Shown: piece after piece, positions 15,598 to 23,211 of the stretch
Layout: every line of letters begins with the position of its first letter
Numbering within the stretch: the stretch's first letter is position 1
Assembly: GCA_964484475.1 (NCBI GenBank)
Contig: CAZAFU010000017.1
Location: 1-32,723, forward strand
From: Parvularcula sp964484475
GTDB taxonomy: Bacteria > Pseudomonadota > Alphaproteobacteria > Caulobacterales > Parvularculaceae
DNA length: 32,723 nucleotides
Direction: 5' to 3'
Position numbers and translations under genes: made by a program
The notes under the pieces: model-generated
Told to the model about the DNA's origin: nothing
Seen by the model: the letters and a program-made list of their open reading frames with translations, nothing else
The model's database searches: none

Positions 15598-16230
15598 ATG
15601 ATGTCTTCCCTTGTCTTCCTCAGTGTCGTGCCGGCTCTTCAGGCGCAGGCCGAAACCGTCGCCGAGCGTGAACCCTGCAGCCTGACGGTCACGGTCGATG
15701 CCCGCTCGATCGCCGACGGAGAGAGCCTTGTCTCCATCCGCTACGACCGCGAGGCCGAAGCGTGGACCGTGCTGGACGACGACGGTCAGCCCGATGAGGA
15801 GAGCGACGTGACGCGGCCCGCGCCGCAGGACCATTACGCGGACCTGATGGAGCTGATCCGCAAGGGCGGCGAGCCGCGGGTCGAAGAGACCGGCGAGGCC
15901 ATCACCCTTGTCTATGACGAGTTGCCGGAAGGCACGCTGACCATGGATGACCGTGACCTCTCGGATGTCGGCCGCGCCCGCATCAGGGTCGCCGGAACGT
16001 CGGAAGAGCCGGTTCTCATGGGCTATACCTACGAATTGAAGGAAGCCTTCCGCATCCCGATGATCGCCAGGCTCTCGCGCTACGAGACCGAAATCACCTT
16101 CCGCGACGAGCCCGGCTACGGACCGGTCCCGGCAGCGAGCGTCAACCGCTTCAGCGTCAAGGTTCTCGGCAAGGAAGACGAGGGCGAGGTGGACGTCACC
16201 TATTCCGACTACCAGTGCCCGGTCGTGTGA
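15598..16230 (+). CDS. Predicted secreted protein, unknown function
   Basis: The 210-residue protein has an N-terminal hydrophobic signal segment ending near 'ALQAQA', then an acidic body rich in beta-strand-like stretches, with one cysteine near each end ('REPCSLTV' and 'DYQCPVV') that may form a disulfide. The product should be periplasmic or outer-membrane associated. GAAGG lies just before two successive ATG codons (15598 and 15601), and the first is taken. It starts 37 bases after the YbjQ-family stop and is closed by a strong terminator, so it may be the last gene of that operon. I recognise no domain. Confidence 0.7.
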   Translation: MMSSLVFLSVVPALQAQAETVAEREPCSLTVTVDARSIADGESLVSIRYDREAEAWTVLDDDGQPDEESDVTRPAPQDHYADLMELIRKGGEPRVEETGEAITLVYDELPEGTLTMDDRDLSDVGRARIRVAGTSEEPVLMGYTYELKEAFRIPMIARLSRYETEITFRDEPGYGPVPAASVNRFSVKVLGKEDEGEVDVTYSDYQCPVV

Positions 16231-16290
16231 GCCGGTCCTGGCTGGCGGAGAAGCTGGCTTGGCGGAGGAGAGCCTTGCCCTGATATGGAA

Positions 16291-16327
16291 GGGGCGTCGC
16301 GGCATGGTCCCGCGACGCCCCATTTTC
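16291..16327 (+). terminator. Strong intrinsic terminator
   Basis: GGGGCGTCGCGG (16291-16302) pairs perfectly with CCGCGACGCCCC (16310-16321) around a seven-base loop, followed by ATTTTCT. It ends the + strand run from 14573. Read on the minus strand it lies 33 bases after the small ORF at 16355-16441, so it may also stop the phosphomutase transcript. Confidence 0.85.
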
Positions 16328-16354
16328 TGGTTCCTGAATGAAGAGCTCGGCGTC

Positions 16355-16441
16355 TCAGGCCCTGCGACGGCGGCGAAGCCACCCGAAGCCGCTCAGGGCC
16401 GCGGCGACAGTCGCAACACCCTCGACCCGCACCGAGGTCAC
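16355..16441 (-). pseudogene. 28-residue ORF overlapping the phosphomutase stop; sorting-tail relic or micropeptide
   Basis: A GTG overlapping the phosphomutase stop as GTGA opens a 28-codon frame reading 'TSVRVEGVATVAAAL', then 'SGFGWLRRRRRA'. It has the plan of a PEP/VPLPA-CTERM tail: a short motif, a hydrophobic stretch and an Arg-rich end. It lines up loosely with the tail of the gene at 4322-4978 (TS-V-x-[IV]-x-G-x-A, and an RR-K/R-A end), but the two key prolines are Arg and Glu. It may be a decayed relic, a real micropeptide translated by coupling, or chance in GC-rich DNA. A hairpin follows after 33 bases. The remaining gap (16231-16437) holds no other gene. Confidence 0.3.
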
Positions 16442-17925
16442 AGCGTCTGGTTGAACGCGCCGACCTCCGGCTGCTGGTCGAGGACCGCCTTGAGCTCGCG
16501 GAACATCTGGTTGCGGGCTTCCTCGGAGGCGGGGCTTTCCACGACGACCACGAGTTCGGGCTTGTTGGAGGAAGCCCGGATGAGGCCCCATGTCCCGTCC
16601 TCGACCGTGATCCTCACGCCATTGACCGTGTTCACGTCGGCCACCTTCTGCCCGATCATCTCGGTACGTCCCGAAAGCTCGGCGACGACCTTGTCGATGA
16701 CGTCGTATTTCTGCTCGTCAGGGCAGTGGGGAGACATGGTCGGTGACTGGTAGGTCTTCGGCAGGTCGCGGCGGAGGCTCGCCAGACTGCGGCCCGGGTT
16801 GCGTTCGAGCATCTTGAGGATGGCGATCGCCGCGACGAGGCCGTCATCATAGCCCCGGCCATAGGGCTCGCGGAAGAAGAAGTGGCCCGACTTCTCGAAG
16901 CCGGCGACGGCGTTCAGCTCATTCGTCTTGCGTTTGATATAGGAGTGCCCGGTTTTCCAGTAATGGGTGGTCGCGCCGTTCCCCTTGAGAACCGGGTCGG
17001 TCATGAAGAGGCCCGTGGACTTCACGTCGGCGACGAACACGGCGTTCTCGATCTGGCTCGAAAGATCGCGGGCAAGCATCACCCCGATCTTGTCGGCGAA
17101 GATCTCCTCGCCCTCGTCATCCACGACCCCGCAGCGGTCGCCGTCGCCGTCGAAGCCGAGCGCGAGATCCGCTCCGTGTTCCCTCACCGCCGCCTGCATG
17201 GCGTTCAGCATCTTCATGTCTTCGGGGTTGGGATTGTACTTGGGGAAGGTGTGGTCGAGTTCGGCGTCCATCGGGATCACCTCGACGCCGAGGCGTTGCA
17301 ACGCTTCCGGAGCGAAGGCTCCCGCCGTCCCGTTGCCGCACGCGGCGATGACCTTGAGCGGGCGCTTGATCTCGACACCATCGGTGAGGTCGGCGATGTA
17401 GCGCTCGCGCAGGTCCTCATGATACTGATAACCGCCGCCCTCGCGTGCCTTGTAGGCGCCGGAAAGAACGATTTCCTTGAGGCGCCCCATCTCCTCGGGG
17501 CCGAAGGTGAGGGGGGCTTCGACGCCCATCTTCACGCCGGTCCAGCCGTTCTCGTTGTGGCTCGCGGTGACCATGGCGACGCAGGGAACATCGAGGGCGA
17601 ACTGTGCGAAATAGGCCACCGGGGAAAGGGCGAGACCGATGTCGTGCACCTTCACTCCCGCACCCATCAGCCCGACGATCAGCGCCTGCTTGATCGCGCC
17701 GGAATAGCTGCGGAAGTCATGGCCGACGACGATCTCCGGGCGCTTGCCGAGTTCGTGGATGAGGGTCCCGAGCCCTGCACCGAGGGCCTGGATGCCGAGG
17801 GCGTTGATCTCCTCCCCGAAGATCCAGCGGGCGTCGTATTCGCGGAAACCGGTGGGCTTCACCTTCGGAGTGGTCTCGAAGGCGAATGTATTCTCTTTGA
17901 GGTCAGGTTGCGGCTTGGGCAGCAT
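16438..17925 (-). CDS. Phosphoglucomutase/phosphomannomutase
   Basis: The 495-residue protein is an alpha-D-phosphohexomutase, which interconverts glucose or mannose 1- and 6-phosphates for nucleotide-sugar, LPS and exopolysaccharide synthesis. The phosphoserine loop is 'TASHNENGW' with Ser122, the Mg-binding loop is 'DGDGDR' (259-264), the sugar-binding loop is 'FEKSGHFFF', and the phosphate-binding end is 'VRITVEDGTWGLIRASSNKPE'. Length and motifs fit the alphaproteobacterial branch usually named phosphomannomutase/phosphoglucomutase; the preferred sugar cannot be told from sequence. GAGAAGGAA precedes ATG 17925 at good spacing. It is divergent from the penicillin-binding protein gene across a 163-base gap, which should hold promoters for both. 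Confidence 0.92.
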   Translation of the reverse strand: MLPKPQPDLKENTFAFETTPKVKPTGFREYDARWIFGEEINALGIQALGAGLGTLIHELGKRPEIVVGHDFRSYSGAIKQALIVGLMGAGVKVHDIGLALSPVAYFAQFALDVPCVAMVTASHNENGWTGVKMGVEAPLTFGPEEMGRLKEIVLSGAYKAREGGGYQYHEDLRERYIADLTDGVEIKRPLKVIAACGNGTAGAFAPEALQRLGVEVIPMDAELDHTFPKYNPNPEDMKMLNAMQAAVREHGADLALGFDGDGDRCGVVDDEGEEIFADKIGVMLARDLSSQIENAVFVADVKSTGLFMTDPVLKGNGATTHYWKTGHSYIKRKTNELNAVAGFEKSGHFFFREPYGRGYDDGLVAAIAILKMLERNPGRSLASLRRDLPKTYQSPTMSPHCPDEQKYDVIDKVVAELSGRTEMIGQKVADVNTVNGVRITVEDGTWGLIRASSNKPELVVVVESPASEEARNQMFRELKAVLDQQPEVGAFNQTL

Positions 17926-18088
17926 GAGAGGGTTCCTTCTCGTTCGCGCGCGACGATAGTCTCGGTAAACCCTGTGCCAACCCTTTCCGTTTCAAATCTT
18001 ACAGGAAAGCGCATCTGGAAAAGGTCGCGGGCGGTTCCTTGCTGTGGTAACGCCGGAGTCGCAGGGGCTGCTCACACTCAAAGGTACG

Positions 18089-20698
18089 ATGAACCAACGT
18101 TTCGACCAGGACAATTACCGCCTTGGCGGTGTCGACCACCCTTTGCGTGCAGAGACGCGCGAGCGGGACGGGAAACCCGAGAAAAAGGGCGGCTTCTTCA
18201 GGACGCTGCTGACCATCGGCCTGGTGCTGGGCTCGATCGGGCTTGTCGCGGGCATCGGCGTGCTGATCTACGCTTTCATCTACGTGAAGAGCCTCGAGCC
18301 GGACCTGCCCGACTACACCCAGCTCGAGAACTACCGGCCGAAGGTGACGACCCGGGTGCATGCCGGTGACGGGACCCTCGTGGCCGAATTCGCGCGCGAG
18401 CGGCGCCTCTTCGTCCCGGCCGAGAGCATCCCGGTCACGGTGAAGCAGGCTTTCATCTCCGCCGAGGACAAGACCTTCTACGAACATGGCGGCGTCTATT
18501 TCAAAGGGATGCCCCGCGCCGCAATCAACAATATCGGCCATATCCGCAGGGGCGAGCCGCTCGAAGGCGCCTCCACCATCACCCAGCAGGTGGCGAAGAA
18601 CTTCCTCCTGACCTCCGACCAGAAGATCGAGCGGAAGGTGAAGGAGCAGCTGATCGCGATGCGGATGGAGAAGGTCTTCTCCAAGGAGCAGATCCTGGAG
18701 CTCTACCTCAACGAGATCTATCTGGGGAACCGCAGCTACGGCGTTGCGGCTGCGGCCCTGAACTATTTCGGCAAGAGTCTCGACGAAGTCGAACCGCACG
18801 AGGCGGCCTATCTTGCGACCCTCGCCAAGGCTCCCGCCAACTACCACCCGGTCTATAACGAAAGCCGGGCCATCGCGCGGCGTGACTGGATCCTGGGGCG
18901 TATGCACGAGGACGAGTTCCTCACGGATTCCGAACTCGCCTATTACCGCAGCCAGCCCCTCGGCGCCGAGATCGCACCGCCCCTGGGGGCGAGGTCCGCG
19001 GCCCTCGAATATTTCGCCGAGGAAGTCCGCCGCGACATTGCCGAGCGCTACGGCACCGATGCCCTCTACGATGGCGGCCTGTCCGTGAGGACGACCATCA
19101 ATCCTGACCTTCAGGACAAGGCCCAGAAGGCCTTTCGCGAAGGTCTCGCCGAATACGACATGCGGCATGGCTATCGCGGCCCGCTGACGAGCGTGGAGCT
19201 TCCCGATGACCTCTCGGCGATCACGACGCCGGAGAAGGAGGGCGACGAGGCGCTGCCGCTCTGGGCGCTGACTTTGCGCGATGCGGAAGGGGAGCTGCTG
19301 TCGACCCGGACCATCGCCAACGACCTGAGCCCGTGGAAGCTTGCCGTGGTCCTCGAGGCCGGCGAGCAGATGGCGGAGATCGGCTTCCTCGACGGATCGC
19401 GCGCGCCGATGCCCCTCGAAGGGGTGGCCTGGGCGCGTGAGTTCAAGACGATCAACGAGCTCGGACCTGAAATCACGGCGGTGAACGAAGTCCTCTCCGT
19501 CGGCGACGTGATCCTCGCAAACGCGATGCAGGACAGTGAGGGCTACGCCCTGCGGCAGATCCCGGAGGCCAATGGCGGGATGCTTGCCATGGATCCCCAT
19601 ACGGGGAGGGTTCTGGCCATGGTCGGCGGCTTCAGCTTCGGCCTGTCGGAGTTCAACCGCGCCACCCAGGCGTGGCGGCAGCCGGGCTCGACCTTCAAGC
19701 CCTTCATCTACGCTGCGGCCCTGGACAATGGCTACACCCCCAGCACCATCGTGCTCGACGCGCCCTTCGTGGCCCCGGGGCTCGACGGGACCTGGTACAA
19801 GCCGGGCAACTACATCGCCGATCGCTTCTACGGTGACTCGACCCTGCGGCTCGGCATCGAGAAGTCGCGGAACACCATGACGGCGCGCCTCGCACAGGAC
19901 CTCGGCATCGGGACGATCATCGAATACGCCGAGCGGATGGGCGTCTCCGACCGACTGCCGCGCAACCTCTCGATCTCCCTGGGCGCCGGCGAGACCACCC
20001 TGATGCGGTTGACTTCCGCCTACGCACAATTCGTCAATGGCGGCAAGGAGGTCGATCCGACCATCATCGACCGGATTCAGGACCGCAACGGCGAGACGAT
20101 CTACGCCTGGGACGACCGCCCCTGTTTCGGCTGCAACGCCGAGGAGTGGGACGGGCAGGGCCAGCCGATCCTCGAGGACGGCCGCGACCAGGTGATCGAC
20201 CCGAGGACGGCCTTCCAGATGGTCAGCATCATGGAAGGGGTGATCGAGCGTGGCACCGGCACCAAGGTCCGCCAGATGTGGACGGACGAACCCCTGCCAC
20301 CGATCGCGGGGAAGACCGGCACGACGAACGACTACCGTGACGCGTGGTTCGTCGGTTTCTCGCCGGACCTCGCGGTGGGTGTCTTCGTGGGTTTCGACAT
20401 GCCTCAGACCCTCGGAAACGGTGAAGGCGGCGGCAATGTCGCGGCCCCGATCTTCGGCCGGTTCATGAAGGCGGCGCTCGAGGACGAGAACGTCGTGCCG
20501 TTCCGGATACCTTCCGGGGTCCGCATGGTGAGGGTCGACGCCCGCACCGGCAGGCCCTCCTCCACCGGCAACGTCATTCTCGAGGCCTTCAAGGCCGAGG
20601 ACGACATCTATGGCCGCAACCGCTTCGCCATCGACCGGAACACCGCCCAGGGGTCGGGCGATGAGGATATCGACGGCGATCTCGGGGTGATCTACTAG
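18089..20698 (+). CDS. mrcA: Penicillin-binding protein 1A (bifunctional peptidoglycan synthase)
   Basis: The 869-residue class A penicillin-binding protein polymerises lipid II and cross-links the strands in the periplasm. It has a short cytoplasmic part, one membrane anchor (about residues 42-66), the GT51 glycosyltransferase with Glu126 in 'SAEDKTFYEHGG' and 'GASTITQQVAKNF', then the transpeptidase with 'GSTFK' (Ser534, Lys537), 'SRN' (593-595) and 'KTGT' (742-745). An OB-like insert lies between the two domains, as in PBP1A. ATG 18089, preceded by AAAGG, is chosen over an in-frame GTG at 18044 that lacks a ribosome-binding site. A CxxC ('PCFGC') in the transpeptidase region is common in this branch, as I recall. 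The gamma-glutamyltransferase gene follows after 77 bases. Confidence 0.95.
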   Translation: MNQRFDQDNYRLGGVDHPLRAETRERDGKPEKKGGFFRTLLTIGLVLGSIGLVAGIGVLIYAFIYVKSLEPDLPDYTQLENYRPKVTTRVHAGDGTLVAEFARERRLFVPAESIPVTVKQAFISAEDKTFYEHGGVYFKGMPRAAINNIGHIRRGEPLEGASTITQQVAKNFLLTSDQKIERKVKEQLIAMRMEKVFSKEQILELYLNEIYLGNRSYGVAAAALNYFGKSLDEVEPHEAAYLATLAKAPANYHPVYNESRAIARRDWILGRMHEDEFLTDSELAYYRSQPLGAEIAPPLGARSAALEYFAEEVRRDIAERYGTDALYDGGLSVRTTINPDLQDKAQKAFREGLAEYDMRHGYRGPLTSVELPDDLSAITTPEKEGDEALPLWALTLRDAEGELLSTRTIANDLSPWKLAVVLEAGEQMAEIGFLDGSRAPMPLEGVAWAREFKTINELGPEITAVNEVLSVGDVILANAMQDSEGYALRQIPEANGGMLAMDPHTGRVLAMVGGFSFGLSEFNRATQAWRQPGSTFKPFIYAAALDNGYTPSTIVLDAPFVAPGLDGTWYKPGNYIADRFYGDSTLRLGIEKSRNTMTARLAQDLGIGTIIEYAERMGVSDRLPRNLSISLGAGETTLMRLTSAYAQFVNGGKEVDPTIIDRIQDRNGETIYAWDDRPCFGCNAEEWDGQGQPILEDGRDQVIDPRTAFQMVSIMEGVIERGTGTKVRQMWTDEPLPPIAGKTGTTNDYRDAWFVGFSPDLAVGVFVGFDMPQTLGNGEGGGNVAAPIFGRFMKAALEDENVVPFRIPSGVRMVRVDARTGRPSSTGNVILEAFKAEDDIYGRNRFAIDRNTAQGSGDEDIDGDLGVIY

Positions 20699-20775
20699 GC
20701 GGCACGGCTGCGGACAGGCGTTGATTTTTCCTTCCGGCTGGGGGCTCCATGGCCTTCGCCGAATCTGGAGGGATC

Positions 20776-22527
20776 ATGCGCCTTGTCCTGTCTGCCGCCG
20801 TGTCCGCAATCTGCCTCATGACCACCGCCGGAGCGCAGCAAGCATCCGAGCTCGGAACCGGGGCAAGGGCGGTCGGGGCGGACTGGTCGCGCAGCCCTGT
20901 CTATGCCCAGAACGGCATTGCCGCGACCGCGCATCCTCTCGCCAGCCAGATTGCCGTCGAGATCCTGAAACAGGGCGGCAGCGCCGTCGATGCGGCCATC
21001 GCCGCCAATGCCGCGCTCGGCCTGATGGAACCGGTCGCCAACGGCATCGGCGGGGACCTTTTCGCGATCGTGTGGGACCCCGAGACCGGCCGGCTGCACG
21101 GCTACAATGGCTCGGGCCGTGCGCCGATGGGGCGAAGCTATGACGAGCTGATCGAAAAGCTCGACGGCGAGGACGAGCTTCCCCCTTTCGGCTCGCTTCC
21201 CGTGACTGTTCCGGGTGCGGTGGACGGCTGGTTCGCCCTCCACGGGCGCTTCGGCAAGCTCCCCATGCGCAAGGTTCTGGCACCGGCCATCCGCTATGGC
21301 GAGGAGGGCCATCCGGTGGCGCCGGTGATCGCGGAGGCGTTCGCGCTGAACTATGCGCGCTTTGAGGAGCTTTCCGACCAGATCGAGGAGTTCGACAACG
21401 CCGAGGTCACCTATTTCGAAGGCGGCCCCCCGAAGGCCGGTGACATCTTCAGGAACGAAGACCTCGCCGCGACCTACAGCCTCCTCGCAAGAAAGGGGCG
21501 GAAGGCCTTCTACGAGGGCGAGATCGCAAGGACTATCGACAGCTACATGCGGAGGATCGGCGGGGATCTCCGCTACGAGGACTTCGCCGAGCACGAAGGG
21601 GAATGGGTCGAGCCGGCCTGCGTCAGTTATCAGGGTGCCGAGCTTTGCGAGCTGCCGCCCAACGGACAGGGCTTCGCCGCCCTCCAAATGCTCAATATCC
21701 TGAAGAATGCAGATATCGCCGGGATGGACCGGGCGGGTCCGGAATTCTACCACACGCTCACGGAGGCCAAACGCCTCGCTTTCGAGGATCTCGCCCGCTA
21801 TTACGCGGATCCCGAGACCTCGGAATTCCCCATGCAGCTCCTTTCGGACGCCTACGGCAAGGAGCGTTACGCCCTGATCGATCCGGACACGGCGATGGAA
21901 AAGCCGGGCCCGGGCGGGCCTTTCGAGGAAGATGGGGACACCACCTATCTCACCGTAGCGGATCAGAGCGGGATGATGGTTTCGCTGATCCAGTCCAACT
22001 TCCGGGGTATGGGCTCCGGCCTCGTTCCGGACGGCCTGGGCTTCATGCTGCAGGACCGCGGCCAGCTGTTCAGCCTCGATCCTCAGCACCCCAATGTCTA
22101 CGCGCCGGGCAAGCGGCCGTTCCATACGATCATCCCGGCCTTTGCCACCAGGAACGGAGAGCCCTGGATGAGTTTCGGCCTGATGGGTGGGTCGATGCAG
22201 CCCCAGGGGCACGTGCAGATCATGCTCAACCTCCTCGATTTCGGCATGAACCTGCAGGAGGCGGGGGACGCGGCACGGATGAACCATCAGGGCGGGCGAA
22301 CCCCGACCGGGAACCTCGACGACGAGATCGAGAACACGGGAAGGCTCCTTCTCGAGCCCGGCGTACCCCAGGCGACAGCGGACGCGTTGCGGGAGATGGG
22401 TCACAACCCGGTCTACGAGGACGGCGGCTTCGCGTTCGGCGGTTACCAGGCGATCATGCGCCTCGAAAACGGCGTTTATCTGGGAGCGACCGAGATGCGG
22501 AAGGACGGGACCGTCGCGGGATACTGA
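20776..22527 (+). CDS. Secreted gamma-glutamyltransferase family protein
   Basis: The 583-residue protein has a signal peptide (about 1-20, ending 'TTAGA') and the N-terminal nucleophile hydrolase core of gamma-glutamyltransferases. Key parts are 'GGSAVDAAIAANAALGLMEP', 'GIGGDLFAIVWD', 'PGAVDGW', 'PPNGQGFAALQMLNIL', and 'EEDGDTTYLTVAD', where Thr389 should be the self-cleavage site and nucleophile. After cleavage it would be a large and a small subunit in the periplasm. The usual TTH is TTY here, and the later segment is 'GGSMQPQGHVQ', as in the subgroup that includes YwrD and cephalosporin-acylase-like enzymes rather than classical GGT. The true substrate is uncertain. ATG 20776 has GGAGGG before it; an in-frame ATG at 20749 would spoil the signal peptide. 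Confidence 0.88.
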   Translation: MRLVLSAAVSAICLMTTAGAQQASELGTGARAVGADWSRSPVYAQNGIAATAHPLASQIAVEILKQGGSAVDAAIAANAALGLMEPVANGIGGDLFAIVWDPETGRLHGYNGSGRAPMGRSYDELIEKLDGEDELPPFGSLPVTVPGAVDGWFALHGRFGKLPMRKVLAPAIRYGEEGHPVAPVIAEAFALNYARFEELSDQIEEFDNAEVTYFEGGPPKAGDIFRNEDLAATYSLLARKGRKAFYEGEIARTIDSYMRRIGGDLRYEDFAEHEGEWVEPACVSYQGAELCELPPNGQGFAALQMLNILKNADIAGMDRAGPEFYHTLTEAKRLAFEDLARYYADPETSEFPMQLLSDAYGKERYALIDPDTAMEKPGPGGPFEEDGDTTYLTVADQSGMMVSLIQSNFRGMGSGLVPDGLGFMLQDRGQLFSLDPQHPNVYAPGKRPFHTIIPAFATRNGEPWMSFGLMGGSMQPQGHVQIMLNLLDFGMNLQEAGDAARMNHQGGRTPTGNLDDEIENTGRLLLEPGVPQATADALREMGHNPVYEDGGFAFGGYQAIMRLENGVYLGATEMRKDGTVAGY

Positions 22528-22544
22528 CGAGAGTTCGCCGTCAG
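22524..22544. terminator. Small hairpin between convergent genes
   Basis: CTGACG (22524-22529) pairs with CGTCAG (22539-22544) around nine bases. The arms contain the stop codons of both converging genes, which are only 13 bases apart. No T run follows on either strand. Confidence 0.35.
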
Positions 22545-22978
22545 GCCGCGTTGCGTGCGAACGCGGCCAGCATCGTGGCCAGCCCCTCGAGATTGACGCC
22601 TGCAAGCTGCGCCTTTCTCATGACACCGTTCATGCTCAGGCCGCGGCGGATGTCCGCGGCGGCTGCGATCACGACGCACCGGCCTCCGGTGGCGCAGGTC
22701 GCAAGGATACGCTCCGCACCGGCGCTGACGGTAATGAAAGCATCGACCTCGCTTTCGGTCAGTCTCGTTCCGCGAAAGGGAATATGGGCGTAGGCAATAC
22801 CCGCCTTCTTCAGGAGATCTTCCAGTTCGGAGGAAGGAAGCTGTCGCGCGCTTTCGCCATCGGGCCTGTTGTTGATGACGAGTTCGATGCCGAGAGCCTT
22901 CAGTTCCTCAATGTCTCCGGGCTCGATCGAACCGCAGACACTCAGGGCATCATCATAATGATAAGGTCCGTAGAGCAC
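22541..22978 (-). CDS. DUF442/TIGR01244-type phosphatase-like protein
   Basis: The 145-residue protein matches the DUF442 (TIGR01244) family, a dual-specificity-phosphatase-like fold often called a sulfur transferase: 'SIEPGDIEELKALGIELVINNRPDGES' near the start, 'IAYAHIPFRG', and a Cys-X4-Arg loop 'CATGGR' (Cys95 to Arg100). In relatives the loop is usually 'CRSGTRS', so Cys, Gly and Arg are kept but neighbours differ. Family members occur alone or fused to metallo-beta-lactamase (Blh) or sulfide-oxidation enzymes; this one is alone and has no such neighbour. It is probably cytoplasmic. The 233-base gap to the channel gene (22979-23211) is AT-richer, and I see no gene in it. Confidence 0.8.
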   Translation of the reverse strand: MLYGPYHYDDALSVCGSIEPGDIEELKALGIELVINNRPDGESARQLPSSELEDLLKKAGIAYAHIPFRGTRLTESEVDAFITVSAGAERILATCATGGRCVVIAAAADIRRGLSMNGVMRKAQLAGVNLEGLATMLAAFARNAA

Positions 22979-23211
22979 GGTTCGCCTCCTTCACGTGGGG
23001 CATGCTAGTTGGACATTTCTTGTCAGAAGGTTGTCGATGGTCGGTTTATTTGACTGGCAGTTATTTAGAAAAACCGCCGTTTTCCTTGCCGCGCATTTAC
23101 CGGAACCCGGCGCTTCGATCTCCCGGTCCGGGTGAGCCGCCGGGGGGATCGCGAAGGGGCCAGCTTGGGCGTCTTCCGGAACTTTCCTGTGGGGCGTGCC
23201 TTCGAAGGGTC
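22979..23211. promoter_or_regulatory. Divergent gap with an AT-rich core
   Basis: This gap between the DUF442 gene and the receptor-channel gene is locally AT-rich at about 23030-23095. It contains TTGACT (23050-23055) and possible weak pairing of CGGTTT (23042-23047) with AAACCG (23071-23076). Promoters for both genes should lie here, but I cannot place -10 boxes with confidence. Confidence 0.35.

Noticed and set aside
17999..20029. Long minus-strand frame opposite the penicillin-binding protein gene
   Set aside because: It is a shadow of the PBP1A coding frame; the sense strand has all catalytic motifs.
20101..20160. CxxC motif in the PBP1A transpeptidase region as a metal site
   Set aside because: A similar 'PCxGC' segment is, as I recall, common in alphaproteobacterial PBP1A proteins.
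20695..22605. Long minus-strand frame opposite the gamma-glutamyltransferase gene
   Set aside because: It is a shadow of a well-supported enzyme gene, with no recognisable domain.
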